NCBI GenBank assembly: GCA_015066095.1
Contig: SVPC01000015.1
Span: 1 to 42,716 of the forward strand
Source: Oscillospiraceae bacterium
GTDB taxonomy: Bacteria; Bacillota; Clostridia; Oscillospirales; Acutalibacteraceae
DNA length: 42,716 nucleotides
Direction: 5' to 3'
The notes under the pieces were generated by a model. The model was given only the letters and a program-made list of their open reading frames with translations. It ran no database searches and was not told the origin of the DNA. Below, in pieces: positions 7,817-16,608 of this stretch. The stretch's first letter is position 1. The number at the start of each line of letters is the position of its first letter. The position numbers and the translations under genes were made by a program.

Positions 7817-10045
7817 TTATACAAGTTTAAAGTCTATATGTTCTTTAATGGTACTGTTAGGACCGATAAACACTTGAATTTCACCCGGTTCCCAAATATA
7901 TTCAAGTTCCACATTATAGAACTTCATATCTTCGGTAGTAAGCTGGAACTCAACAGTAACAGTTTCGCCTTTCTTTATAGCCACCTTCTTAAAACCTTTA
8001 AGTTCTTTAAGCGGGCGGGATACAGCGGCATACGGGTCACGTATATAAAGTTGTACGGTTTCAACACCGTCGCGGTCGCCGATGTTCTTAACATCTACAC
8101 TAGCGATAAGTGTTTCGCCTTCGGATAAAGTATCCTTAGAAAGTTTAATATTGCTGTACTCGAATTCAGTATATGTAAGACCCTCACCAAAACTATATAA
8201 AGGAGTAAGCGGACAGTCAATAAAGCCTGTTACATAGTAATCTTCTGTTACGGGTGAATGGTCGGTAGGCAACTGCGCATAGTAAATCGGGCATTGACCA
8301 ACCGTGTGTGGGAAGCACATTGTAAGACGGCCTGTGGGTGCCTTATCGCCAAATAGCACATCAGTAATACCATCTGCTGCCATAATACCGGGGAACCAAG
8401 CGACAATTACTGCCTTTGCTTTTTCTGCAATATCACTTATATCAAGCGGACGGTGATTGAATAGTACCACAATTATATTGTCGTTAACTTCTGCCACCGC
8501 ATCAAAAAGTTCCTTTTGAATTTTAGGAATTACTATATTGGCTCTTGAAGAAAGTTCACCACCGATTTTAGTGTGTTCACCTATGCACATAACAACAGTG
8601 TCGGCATTCTTTGCATCCTCAACCGCTTTAGCAATTCTTTCTTTACGAGATTTATGGTCGGTTTCTATATATTCCTTATAAAGTTGCGCTCTTTTCGGGG
8701 AGAACTTAACCATTTCTTCATCATCACCCAAAAGCATACAACCATCGTTAAATACAAAGTCGCCGTCGGGGTATCTTTCACTAACCGCGGTGTGAATATT
8801 CTTAACATCAATTTTATGCTGGTTGCGGATAGACCAACCGCCATACATATCCCATTCTTCAACATACGGACCAATAAAGGCAATCTTCTTATTATCGTTA
8901 GCGTTAAGCGGGAGAATCTTTTCTTCGTTTTTAAGAAGAACGACGGTACGACTAACCGATTCACGTGCCAAAGCCAAAGCCTCTGGGTTATTTTTAAGTT
9001 CGTAAGCCTTTTGTTCATCGGTATAACGATAGGGATTTTCAAAAAGGCCAAGTTTGTTTTTAAGTTGTAATACCCTATATACTGCGCGGTCGATTTGTTC
9101 CATTGTGATTTCGCCCTTTTCTAAAAGTTCGGGCAAACCGTTATGATAACAATAAAGGCACATTTCAATATCAATCTGTGCTTCCAAAGCGAGTTTAGCA
9201 ACCTGGGCATCAGTTTCGGGTACGCCGTGGCTTTTCATAGTACGGGTTGAACCATAGTCGGTAATAACTGCGCCGTCAAAGCCCCATTCGTCACGCAAAA
9301 TATCAACCATAACGTGTTTGTCAGCGGTTGCGGGAACACCACCATTAGCAGTAAATGCCGACATTAAAAGCGCACTACCTGCATCACAAGCTTCCTTATA
9401 AGCCGGTAAATAATACTGGCGCAAAAAGCGTTCAGAAGTGTCTACTGTGCCATATTCTCTACCAGCCTCAACCATACCGTAAGCGGCTAAGTGCTTAACA
9501 CAAGCGGCAATAGTGCCTTCTTTTGAAAGGTCGTCACCTTGGTATCCTTTAACAGCGGCAGCACCCATTTTCGAAGTCAAATACGGGTCTTCGCCATAAG
9601 ACTCCATAACACGTCCCCAACGCGCATCTCGGCAAATATCAACCATAGGGGAAAATGTTACATGCTGACCCGAAACACTGGCTTCCCTTGCGGTTTCATG
9701 GGCAATAGCTTCTACAAGTTCAGGCTCAAAAGAGCAAGACTGCGCCAAAGGTGTGGGAAAACTGGTGGCAAAACCGTGAATTATATCAAGCATAAATACC
9801 ATAGGTATATGATGCGGATGATTTTTAATGTGTTCTTCTTGTACTTCTCTAATTTTAGCAGCACCAACCACGTTAATAACCGAACCCGACATATTAACCT
9901 CGTCTTCATTTAATATGTGGTCTTCGTCTGTGCCGGTAACAATACCGCTGTCACCAAAATATGCCCCTGTAATCTGCTGTATTTCACCCAATTTTTCTTG
10001 GAAGGATAAATCAGCCAACAGCTCTTTTAATTGCTTTTCGGTCAT
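7817..10045 (-). CDS. Glycoside hydrolase family 3 beta-glycosidase, cytoplasmic
   Basis: A retaining exo-beta-glycosidase of family GH3, most likely a beta-glucosidase acting on imported oligosaccharides. The chosen form has 742 residues. The (beta/alpha)8 domain spans about 12-330, with RWGRVMESYGEDP and KHLAAYG substrate-binding motifs. The nucleophile is Asp263 in VITDYGS. The alpha/beta sandwich GH3-C domain spans about 370-600 and a fibronectin-III-like domain about 655-730. There is no signal peptide, so it acts inside the cell. I chose ATG 10045, since GAGG lies 8 nt upstream; the in-frame GTG 10054 overlaps that site. It is monocistronic with its own promoter and a possible paired operator. 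Beta-xylosidase activity is an alternative. Confidence 0.92.
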   Translation of the reverse strand: MTEKQLKELLADLSFQEKLGEIQQITGAYFGDSGIVTGTDEDHILNEDEVNMSGSVINVVGAAKIREVQEEHIKNHPHHIPMVFMLDIIHGFATSFPTPLAQSCSFEPELVEAIAHETAREASVSGQHVTFSPMVDICRDARWGRVMESYGEDPYLTSKMGAAAVKGYQGDDLSKEGTIAACVKHLAAYGMVEAGREYGTVDTSERFLRQYYLPAYKEACDAGSALLMSAFTANGGVPATADKHVMVDILRDEWGFDGAVITDYGSTRTMKSHGVPETDAQVAKLALEAQIDIEMCLYCYHNGLPELLEKGEITMEQIDRAVYRVLQLKNKLGLFENPYRYTDEQKAYELKNNPEALALARESVSRTVVLLKNEEKILPLNANDNKKIAFIGPYVEEWDMYGGWSIRNQHKIDVKNIHTAVSERYPDGDFVFNDGCMLLGDDEEMVKFSPKRAQLYKEYIETDHKSRKERIAKAVEDAKNADTVVMCIGEHTKIGGELSSRANIVIPKIQKELFDAVAEVNDNIIVVLFNHRPLDISDIAEKAKAVIVAWFPGIMAADGITDVLFGDKAPTGRLTMCFPHTVGQCPIYYAQLPTDHSPVTEDYYVTGFIDCPLTPLYSFGEGLTYTEFEYSNIKLSKDTLSEGETLIASVDVKNIGDRDGVETVQLYIRDPYAAVSRPLKELKGFKKVAIKKGETVTVEFQLTTEDMKFYNVELEYIWEPGEIQVFIGPNSTIKEHIDFKLV

Positions 10046-10097
10046 GATATGCACCTCTTTAATTTGCTTTTGGGCGATACTTTACACCCACACGTTA

Positions 10098-10126
10098 ATT
10101 ATAACATCACAGCATTAAAAAGTAAA
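10098..10126 (-). promoter_or_regulatory. Promoter of the GH3 gene
   Basis: Minus strand -35 TTTACT (10121-10126), 17-bp spacer, -10 TATAAT (10098-10103). The weak -35 next to phased repeats suggests dependence on an activator. Confidence 0.8.
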
Positions 10127-10127
10127 C

Positions 10128-10164
10128 CTCAAAAATCGTACTATTTTTCTCAAAAATCGAACTA
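10128..10164 (-). promoter_or_regulatory. Two direct repeats at 21-bp spacing upstream of the GH3 -35
   Basis: On the minus strand TAGTTCGATTTTTGAG (10149-10164) and TAGTACGATTTTTGAG (10128-10143) differ at one of 16 positions and start exactly 21 bp apart, two helical turns. The downstream copy ends 1 bp from the -35 box. This is the geometry of AraC/XylS-family activator sites. No such regulator is encoded nearby, so the identity of the factor is open. Confidence 0.6.
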
Positions 10165-10185
10165 AATTCATAACTTTTATTATAT

Positions 10186-10231
10186 AAAAATTCCTGTCAG
10201 GTTTTTATACTAAAAGCCCCGACAGATTTTT
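10186..10231 (-). terminator. Terminator of the arg-pro operon
   Basis: On the minus strand AAAAAT-CTGTC pairs with GACAG-(GA)-ATTTTT across a loop of about 22 nt, then ATAT. It lies 10 nt after the SdpI-like gene. The two-base bulge and long loop make it weaker than the others here. Confidence 0.6.
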
Positions 10232-10240
10232 AAAAAAATA

Positions 10241-10618
10241 TCACTTTTTAGTTCCGTCATCATTAAAGTTTTTCTTTAACGCACATTCCACAGGAATTAT
10301 AGAAACCAATATCATTACCACTTGCAAAACACATATAACCGTTCCGCAATTAGCAACCACTTTTTCGTCTTTACCCAACACTAAAAGCATTAGTATTATC
10401 GATAAAACCAATATAATAATACCTGAAAATTTAAAAACTTTACCTGTATATTTTTGCGCGAAAGCCCATGTTTGCTCGTTTTTCATAGAACGAGCTGTAC
10501 GGTAACCCAAAAGATGGTTGATATTTTCAGGTGGCTTTTTAGAAAACCAAAAACCTATAATTAATATTATAATTGGAATTAACAAAACAGATACACTTAC
10601 ACTAATCCAGATTTCCAT
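10241..10618 (-). CDS. SdpI-family membrane protein
   Basis: Small integral membrane protein of 125 residues with about three helices (about 3-24, 60-81, 88-109). The motif GYRTARSMKNEQTWAFAQKY after the first helix is the signature of the SdpI/YhfL family (PF13630-like). In Bacillus subtilis, SdpI gives immunity to the SdpC toxin and sequesters the repressor SdpR. Most family members, including this one, have no known partner, and neither an sdpC- nor an sdpR-like gene is here. ATG 10618 lies 1 nt after the proC stop; an in-frame TTG at 10630 is possible but has its AAGGA only 2 nt away. It is the last gene of the arginine-proline run, a metabolically odd passenger. Confidence 0.8.
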   Translation of the reverse strand: MEIWISVSVSVLLIPIIILIIGFWFSKKPPENINHLLGYRTARSMKNEQTWAFAQKYTGKVFKFSGIIILVLSIILMLLVLGKDEKVVANCGTVICVLQVVMILVSIIPVECALKKNFNDDGTKK

Positions 10619-10619
10619 A

Positions 10620-11426
10620 TTATTTACCAAGTTCCTTTGTGCGCTTATATGAAGCCTTTAAAGCATGGTTTACATTTTTATCAAAATCGCTATTTTGAAG
10701 CGACATTACACCCTCAATTGTAGAACCTTTAGGACTGCAAACCTCTACCCTTAAGGTTTCGGGAGTTTTACCGCTTGTAAGCATTAATTTCGCTGCACCG
10801 AGTAAGGTTTGCGCGGCATATTCTATCGCCTTTTCACCCGAAAGCCCTAATTCTTCACCCGCTTTTGCCATACTTTCGGCAAACATATACACAAACGCAG
10901 GACCGCAACCCGAAATAGAACAACCTGCGTCTATAAGTTCTTCTGCGAGTTTATCGAGTCTACCTGCAAACTTTAAAATATCTGCAAATTCTATTTCGTC
11001 TTCTTTTGTAATTGCTCTGCAAGGCGCATATAAAATCATACCCTCACCTACCGCAACGGGAGTGTTGGGCATAATGCGTATCATAGGTAATTTTGCATCT
11101 AACATATCGTTAAACGAAGCAATTTTAATACCTGCCGCCATAGTCACTAAAATAAACTTATCTTCACGGCTTTTAAGCAAATCTTTTATACTGTTTATTA
11201 AATCGGCCATCATTTGCGGTTTCACACCTAAAAAGATGTATTTAGCCGTAAATGCGATTTTCTCTAAAGAAACTGTTTTACCGCCTGTAGATACTGCCAA
11301 TGCATTTGCTTTGTCGGTATCTACATCGGTGAGCAAAATTTCACAAATTCCAGATTTAGAAACCGCTTTTGCCAAAGCACCGCCCATATTACCGCAACCG
11401 ATAAAACCTACTTTAATCTTTTCCAT
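10620..11426 (-). CDS. proC: Pyrroline-5-carboxylate reductase
   Basis: Catalyses the last proline step, NAD(P)H reduction of 1-pyrroline-5-carboxylate, in the cytoplasm. The 268 residues match the family. The N-terminal Rossmann motif is GFIGCGNMGGAL (8-19). GVKPQ lies at about 72-76, MPNTPVAVGEGM at about 118-129, and the C-terminal dimerisation block, with the characteristic GSTIEGV, at about 234-240. The ATG shares one base with the proA stop (TAATG), so translation is coupled. Third of three proline genes fused to the arg cluster. Confidence 0.96.
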   Translation of the reverse strand: MEKIKVGFIGCGNMGGALAKAVSKSGICEILLTDVDTDKANALAVSTGGKTVSLEKIAFTAKYIFLGVKPQMMADLINSIKDLLKSREDKFILVTMAAGIKIASFNDMLDAKLPMIRIMPNTPVAVGEGMILYAPCRAITKEDEIEFADILKFAGRLDKLAEELIDAGCSISGCGPAFVYMFAESMAKAGEELGLSGEKAIEYAAQTLLGAAKLMLTSGKTPETLRVEVCSPKGSTIEGVMSLQNSDFDKNVNHALKASYKRTKELGK

Positions 11427-12655
11427 TATCTCACCTGTCCGTTGCCTTTAATAATATATTTATAAGTATTAAGTTCCATAAGACCCATCGGTCCACGCGC
11501 GTGGAGTTTTTGGGTACTGATACCCATTTCACAGCCAAGACCAAACTCACCACCATCAGTGAAACGAGTTGAAGCATTTACATATACCGCAGCCGAGTCA
11601 ACAAGTAATGTGAAAGTATCTACCGCTTGTTGGTCGCGGGTTATAATACTCTCACTATGATGCGTAGAATGAGCGGATATATGTTCTACTGCACCATCTA
11701 CCCCATCTACAACCTTTATAGCCATAATGTAATCTAAAAATTCGGTATCATAATCGGAATCAGCGGCCGGTACGGCATCTATAATTTCACAAACTGCACT
11801 ATCACCGCGAAGTTCTACCCTATCTTTAAACATATCATAGAGTTTGGGTAAAAATTCGTTTGCTATTTCTTTGTCAACAAGGCAAACCTCCATCGCATTA
11901 CACACAGACGGACGGCTTGTTTTAGCATTATTTATAATATTAAGCGCCATATCTATATCGGCAGTTTTTTCCACGAAAATATGACATATTCCCGTGCCTG
12001 TTTCAATACAAGGCACGGTTGCATTTTCGGTACAAGCCTTTATAAGACCTTTACCACCGCGCGGAATAAGTAAATCAACATACCCAACAGCGGTCATAAG
12101 CTCATTAGCGCTTTGTCTTGTAGTGTCTTCCACCAAATTAACATAATCTTCATTAAGACCGCTTTCTATTAGACCTTGCTTTAAAGCATCAACAATGGCT
12201 TTGGAAGAATTATAAGCCTCTTTACCGCCGCGAAGCACACAAACATTACCGCTTTTAAAGCTAAGTGCCGCCGCGTCGGATGTTACATTAGGTCGGCTTT
12301 CGTAAATAATAGCCACCACGCCAAAAGGCACCGAAACTTTATTAACGACAAGACCATTATCCAAAGTGTTGCTAGATAGAACCGAGCCTACACCGTCGGG
12401 TAAATTTGCAACATCGGTAATACCCTTTGCCATACCCTCTATTCTTTGGTGATTCAGGGTTAAGCGGTCGAGCATAACATCGCTGATTTTACCCTTTGCG
12501 TTTTCGATATCTATCTTGTTAGCATTTAAAATATTGTCACTATTATATAACAAAGCCTTCGCCATATTGCGAAGTGCTTTATTTTTTTGTTCAGTTGTAA
12601 GAGCACCTTTTCGTGAAAGCGCTTTTGCTCTCTCTAAAATTTCAAAGGTAGTCAT
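11426..12655 (-). CDS. proA: Glutamate-5-semialdehyde dehydrogenase (gamma-glutamyl phosphate reductase)
   Basis: Reduces gamma-glutamyl phosphate with NADPH to glutamate 5-semialdehyde, which cyclises to pyrroline-5-carboxylate. The protein has 409 residues of the aldehyde dehydrogenase superfamily. IYESRPNVTSDAAAL (about 117-131) and LRGGKEAYNSS are ProA signatures. The catalytic Cys is Cys252 in SRPSVCNAMEV. It starts 1 nt after the proB stop and overlaps proC by 1 nt. ProA works in complex with ProB to protect the labile phosphate, consistent with the tight spacing. Confidence 0.97.
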   Translation of the reverse strand: MTTFEILERAKALSRKGALTTEQKNKALRNMAKALLYNSDNILNANKIDIENAKGKISDVMLDRLTLNHQRIEGMAKGITDVANLPDGVGSVLSSNTLDNGLVVNKVSVPFGVVAIIYESRPNVTSDAAALSFKSGNVCVLRGGKEAYNSSKAIVDALKQGLIESGLNEDYVNLVEDTTRQSANELMTAVGYVDLLIPRGGKGLIKACTENATVPCIETGTGICHIFVEKTADIDMALNIINNAKTSRPSVCNAMEVCLVDKEIANEFLPKLYDMFKDRVELRGDSAVCEIIDAVPAADSDYDTEFLDYIMAIKVVDGVDGAVEHISAHSTHHSESIITRDQQAVDTFTLLVDSAAVYVNASTRFTDGGEFGLGCEMGISTQKLHARGPMGLMELNTYKYIIKGNGQVR

Positions 12656-12656
12656 A

Positions 12657-13427
12657 TTATTTACCCTTTCCTAAAAAGCGTGTGCCAACCTCTTTGCCCG
12701 ATATAATATCGTAAAGCAAAAGCGGATTTTCACCGTTGGCAATTACCATATCAATACCTTTTTCTGTAACCATTTTTGCCGCTTTAAGTTTGGTAAACAT
12801 ACCGCCCGTACCAAGACTGCTTCCGGCACCGCCAACCATACTCTCAATTTCGGGAGTAATGTCGCTTACTGTATGTAAAAGTTTGGCATTAGGGTCTTTT
12901 TTGGGGTCTGCGGTATAAAGACCATCAATGTCCGATAAAATAACAAGCAAATCGGCATCCACAGCGGTTGCCACAATAGCGCCCAAAGTATCGTTATCGC
13001 CAATTTCAATTTCATTAGTAGAAATAGTATCATTTTCATTGATAATCGGTATAGCCGAAAGTTCTAAAAGACGTTGCATAGTATTGACAAAATTTTGTTT
13101 GCGGTCTTGGTGTTCAATATCATCCCCTGTCAGCAGTATTTGTGCCACGGTATGATTATATTCAGAGAATAAACGGTCGTATGTATACATAAGTTCACAC
13201 TGACCGACAGACGCCGCCGCCTGTTTTGTAGGGATATCGGTTGGCTTTTTTGAAAGGCCCAATTTGCCCACACCCATACCGATAGCACCCGAAGACACCA
13301 ATATAACTTCGTTACCTGCATTTTTAAGGTCACTCATAATTTTGCAAAGTTCTTCCACACGCAAAATATTTAAAAGACCCGTTTTATGCGCCAAAGTAGA
13401 TGTTCCAATTTTAATTACAACACGCAT
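12657..13427 (-). CDS. proB: Glutamate 5-kinase, short form without PUA domain
   Basis: Phosphorylates glutamate at the gamma carboxyl, the committed proline step. The amino-acid kinase fold is visible: VVIKIGTSTL at 3-12, SSGAIGMGVGKLGL at about 45-58, INENDTIS and IGDNDTLGA in the substrate/nucleotide region at about 134-150, and SDIDGLYTADP at about 164-174. At 256 residues it ends where the C-terminal PUA domain of the roughly 370-residue E. coli enzyme would begin. Such short forms are known and functional in some bacteria. Feedback by proline maps to the kinase domain in E. coli, so it may be retained. GGAAG precedes the ATG, 13 nt after argF. Confidence 0.95.
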   Translation of the reverse strand: MRVVIKIGTSTLAHKTGLLNILRVEELCKIMSDLKNAGNEVILVSSGAIGMGVGKLGLSKKPTDIPTKQAAASVGQCELMYTYDRLFSEYNHTVAQILLTGDDIEHQDRKQNFVNTMQRLLELSAIPIINENDTISTNEIEIGDNDTLGAIVATAVDADLLVILSDIDGLYTADPKKDPNAKLLHTVSDITPEIESMVGGAGSSLGTGGMFTKLKAAKMVTEKGIDMVIANGENPLLLYDIISGKEVGTRFLGKGK

Positions 13428-13440
13428 TTTTTATACTTCC

Positions 13441-14427
13441 TTATACTAATGTAGCCGCCATAACCGCCTTTATTGTATGCATACGGTTTTCGGCTTCCCT
13501 AAATACAATGGACTGTTCGCTTTCAAAAACCTCGTCGGTAACTTCCATTTCACTTATACCGAACTTTTCGCCGATTTCTTTACCTATTTCGGTTTTAAGG
13601 TCGTGATAAGAGGGTAAGCAGTGCATAAATACCGCGTTGCTACCCGCATTTTCCATAATTTTTTTATTAACCTGATAAGGCATTAAATCTTTAATTCTTT
13701 CTTCCCAAACCGCTTCGGGCTCACCCATTGAAACCCAAACATCAGTAGCAATAACATCGGCACCCTTTGTTGCCTTTATGGGGTCAGTTTCAAATTTAAG
13801 GGTTGCACCATTTTCTATGGCTATCTTTTCACATTCTTCTATAAGCGACTTGTCGGGGAAATACTTTTGGGGTGCACAGGCAGTAAAGTTTACACCCAGT
13901 TTTGCACAAGCCACCATATAAGAATTACCCATATTGTAACGCGCATCACCCATATAAACAAAGTTTATACCCTCGATTTTCCCAAAATGCTCTTTAACGG
14001 TCAAAAAATCTGCCAACATCTGTGTTGGATGAAACTCATTAGTAAGGCCGTTCCACACAGGAACACCTGCATATTTTGAAAGTTCTTCCACAATTTCTTG
14101 ACCAAAACCGCGATACTCAATACCGTCATACATACTGCCGAGCACTCTTGCGGTATCGGCAATACTCTCTTTTTTGCCGATTTGCGAACCTTTGGGGTCT
14201 AAATATGTAACCCCCATACCAAGGTCGTACGCCGCAACCTCAAAACTGCATCGTGTTCGGGTACTTGTTTTTTCGAAAATAAGCGCAATATTTTTGCCTT
14301 CGCATAATCTGTGAGGAATGCCTGCTTTTTTCTTATATTTAAGTTCTGCCGCTAAATCTATAAGACATTCAATCTCTGCCTTAGAAAAATCAAGCAGTTT
14401 TAAAAAACTCTTACCTTTAAAATCCAT
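13441..14427 (-). CDS. argF: Ornithine carbamoyltransferase
   Basis: Joins ornithine and carbamoyl phosphate to form citrulline. The 328-residue protein shows the carbamoyl phosphate loop [11 protein letters not shown] (about 52-62), [10 protein letters not shown] (about 136-145) and the ornithine/catalytic loop HCLPSYHD (about 266-273). Context within an argJBD cluster points to the anabolic enzyme, though a degradative role (arcB) cannot be excluded by sequence alone. I chose ATG 14427, which overlaps the argD stop (TAATG). The in-frame TTG at 14439 lies inside argD and lacks a ribosome binding site. Confidence 0.95.
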   Translation of the reverse strand: MDFKGKSFLKLLDFSKAEIECLIDLAAELKYKKKAGIPHRLCEGKNIALIFEKTSTRTRCSFEVAAYDLGMGVTYLDPKGSQIGKKESIADTARVLGSMYDGIEYRGFGQEIVEELSKYAGVPVWNGLTNEFHPTQMLADFLTVKEHFGKIEGINFVYMGDARYNMGNSYMVACAKLGVNFTACAPQKYFPDKSLIEECEKIAIENGATLKFETDPIKATKGADVIATDVWVSMGEPEAVWEERIKDLMPYQVNKKIMENAGSNAVFMHCLPSYHDLKTEIGKEIGEKFGISEMEVTDEVFESEQSIVFREAENRMHTIKAVMAATLV

Positions 14428-15590
14428 TATAAAGCGCAACCTTTCTTGATAACATCTACCGCTTTTTCCAAAAGTTCTTGCGGTATATTAAGCGCGGGTA
14501 AAAGCCTTACCTTGTTTTTGGCTTTTATTACTAAAACACCGTTATCCATACAGTATTTTATAACCTCACTAGCATCCTTTTCGGTTTCGATACCGAGCAT
14601 CAATCCCATACCGCTTACCGATTTAACACCACTTGCGTTTTTAAGTGAATCAACAATAAATTGAGATTTTTTATTAACCTGCAAGAGCAAATTCTCATCT
14701 ATTCTTTTAAGTATATCAACTGCCCCTGCACAAGCCACAGGATTACCGCCGAATGTTGAGCCGTGTGAAGACGGGGTTAAAACATCCTTAACCTTTTCGC
14801 CCAACATTGTAGCGCCAAGCGGAAGACCTCCGCCCAAACCTTTTGCGGTAGACACAATATCAGGCAAAACGCCGTATTTCATAAAGCCGTAAAGCGCACC
14901 TGTTCTACCGTTACCTGTTTGAACTTCGTCGCAAATTGTTAAAATATCATTTTTATTTGCAATATCGAAAATCGCATTTACAAATTCTTTTGATAGCGGT
15001 AGCACACCGCCCTCACCCTGTACACACTCAAACATAATAGCGCAAACTTTGTTATTGGCTACTAAACTTTCAAGTTCTTTAATATTCCCTGCTTCACAGT
15101 AAACAAAGCCATCGGTAAGCGGTAAAAAATCGTTATGGAAAACATCCTGTCCTGTTGCCGCAAGAGTAGTAATTGTTCTGCCGTGAAAACTGTTTTTAAG
15201 GGTGATAATCACATTATAATCTTTACCCTTTTTATCACACGCATATTTACGCGCAGTTTTTATAGCACATTCGTTTGCCTCTGCACCCGAATTAGAAAAG
15301 AAGACCTTTTTAAGACCCGTTCTCTCGCATAAAAGTTCTGCCAACTCGGTACAAGGCTCGGTATAATAAAGATTTGATGCGTGTTGAATAGCACCAAGTT
15401 GTTTTGTTATTGCCTTAATCCAACTTTCATCCGCTATACCAAAGGTATTAACTGCAATACCTGTTGACAAATCTATATATTCTTTGCCATTTTCATCGTA
15501 AACAAGTGAGCCTTTGCCTGATACCAATGCTAACGGGAAACGCGCATAGGTATTTGCTATAAACTCGCTGTCCTTTTCGAAAATATTCAT
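14427..15590 (-). CDS. argD: Acetylornithine aminotransferase
   Basis: PLP enzyme converting N-acetylglutamate semialdehyde to N-acetylornithine with glutamate as donor. The 387 residues carry [11 protein letters not shown] (about 97-107, PLP phosphate binding), [12 protein letters not shown] (about 220-231, Asp contacting the pyridine nitrogen) and [14 protein letters not shown] with the Schiff-base lysine at about Lys250. [10 protein letters not shown] near residue 75 is typical of ArgD. ATG 15590 has AGGTGA 5 nt upstream and lies 1 nt after the argB stop. The in-frame GTG 15599 lies within that ribosome binding site. Confidence 0.95.
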   Translation of the reverse strand: MNIFEKDSEFIANTYARFPLALVSGKGSLVYDENGKEYIDLSTGIAVNTFGIADESWIKAITKQLGAIQHASNLYYTEPCTELAELLCERTGLKKVFFSNSGAEANECAIKTARKYACDKKGKDYNVIITLKNSFHGRTITTLAATGQDVFHNDFLPLTDGFVYCEAGNIKELESLVANNKVCAIMFECVQGEGGVLPLSKEFVNAIFDIANKNDILTICDEVQTGNGRTGALYGFMKYGVLPDIVSTAKGLGGGLPLGATMLGEKVKDVLTPSSHGSTFGGNPVACAGAVDILKRIDENLLLQVNKKSQFIVDSLKNASGVKSVSGMGLMLGIETEKDASEVIKYCMDNGVLVIKAKNKVRLLPALNIPQELLEKAVDVIKKGCAL

Positions 15591-15591
15591 C

Positions 15592-16455
15592 CTAGTCACC
15601 TACAACCATTGTACCCGCACCTTCATCGGTAAGAGTTTCAATAAGAAGTGAATGCGGTACTCTGCCATCCATAATAAATACCTTTTTAACACCTTTTTCA
15701 ATCGCTTCTAAGCAACATTCAATTTTAGGTATCATGCCACCCGAAATTGTGCCGTCTTCAAAAAGTTTTTGCGCCTGGCTTACGGTAATTTTAGAAATTA
15801 ATGTATCGGGGTCGTCTTTATTTGCCAAAAGACCCGCTATATCGGTCATAGAAATAAGACATTCGGCATTCAAAGCACCTGCTATGTAAGCCGCCGCAGT
15901 ATCGGCATTTATGTTATAAACATTACCCTCGTTATCACAACCAACAGTTGAAACAACCGGAATATAATGGTGCTCTAAAAGGTCGGTAATAGGTTCAACA
16001 TTAACATCGGTAATTTTACCTACAAAGCCCAAACGCTCGTCCTTTACTTCGGCGGTTATAAGATGACCGTCAAGACCTGATATACCCATAGCCTTACCAC
16101 CGCGGATTTGTAGCATATTAACGAGTGTTTTATTTATTTTACCTGCCAAAACCATCTGTACAACTTCGGCAGTTTCCTTATCAGTAACACGAAGACCATC
16201 CACAAAAACCGATTCTTTACCGATTTTCTTTAAAGTATCGGTAATTTCAGGACCGCCACCGTGAACTAACACCACCTTTACACCGATAAGATGCAAAAGC
16301 ACGGTGTCCTGCATAACCTGTTGCTTCAATTCTTCGTTAATCATAGCATTACCGCCGTATTTAATAACAACAGTTTTGCCGTAATATTTTTGAATGTACG
16401 GAAGCGCTTGGGTAAGCACTTCTGCTCTTTGTGCGTTGGTAATATTTAAAGACAT
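15592..16455 (-). CDS. argB: N-acetylglutamate kinase
   Basis: Phosphorylates N-acetylglutamate, usually the controlled step of cyclic arginine synthesis. The protein has 287 residues. KYGGNAM (about 33-39) and VHGGGPEI (about 64-71) are the nucleotide and acetylglutamate motifs, and NINADTAAAYIAGAL (about 178-192) follows. The N-terminal segment of about 25 residues before the kinase core resembles the extra helix of hexameric, arginine-inhibited enzymes, so feedback inhibition is likely (inference). The 153 bp upstream to argJ hold no ORF and no convincing promoter or terminator. Confidence 0.96.
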   Translation of the reverse strand: MSLNITNAQRAEVLTQALPYIQKYYGKTVVIKYGGNAMINEELKQQVMQDTVLLHLIGVKVVLVHGGGPEITDTLKKIGKESVFVDGLRVTDKETAEVVQMVLAGKINKTLVNMLQIRGGKAMGISGLDGHLITAEVKDERLGFVGKITDVNVEPITDLLEHHYIPVVSTVGCDNEGNVYNINADTAAAYIAGALNAECLISMTDIAGLLANKDDPDTLISKITVSQAQKLFEDGTISGGMIPKIECCLEAIEKGVKKVFIMDGRVPHSLLIETLTDEGAGTMVVGD

Positions 16456-16608
16456 AACTTTTAAAGCCTTTCTTTTTATTTTGCTGTGGGCAATTTTACA
16501 TTATTTTAGTTTGAGAGAAAATCGTTCACAGTGCTGTTTTCTGCGAGCAAAGTCGTATTTTTATACTACTGCGAGCAAGAAACGGTGCGGCGGGCAATTT
16601 AATCCAAA

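Noticed and set aside
14427-14439. Upstream TTG start for argF
   Set aside because: The TTG lies inside argD, and the TAATG overlap gives a normal coupled start with the conserved N-terminus MDFKGKSFL.
16456-16608. 9-mer AACAGCACT (minus strand) shared by the argJ-argB gap, the argG-argH gap and the pre-potA stretch
   Set aside because: Three copies of a 9-mer slightly exceed chance, but flanks do not align and spacing to genes differs, so I do not call a regulatory motif.
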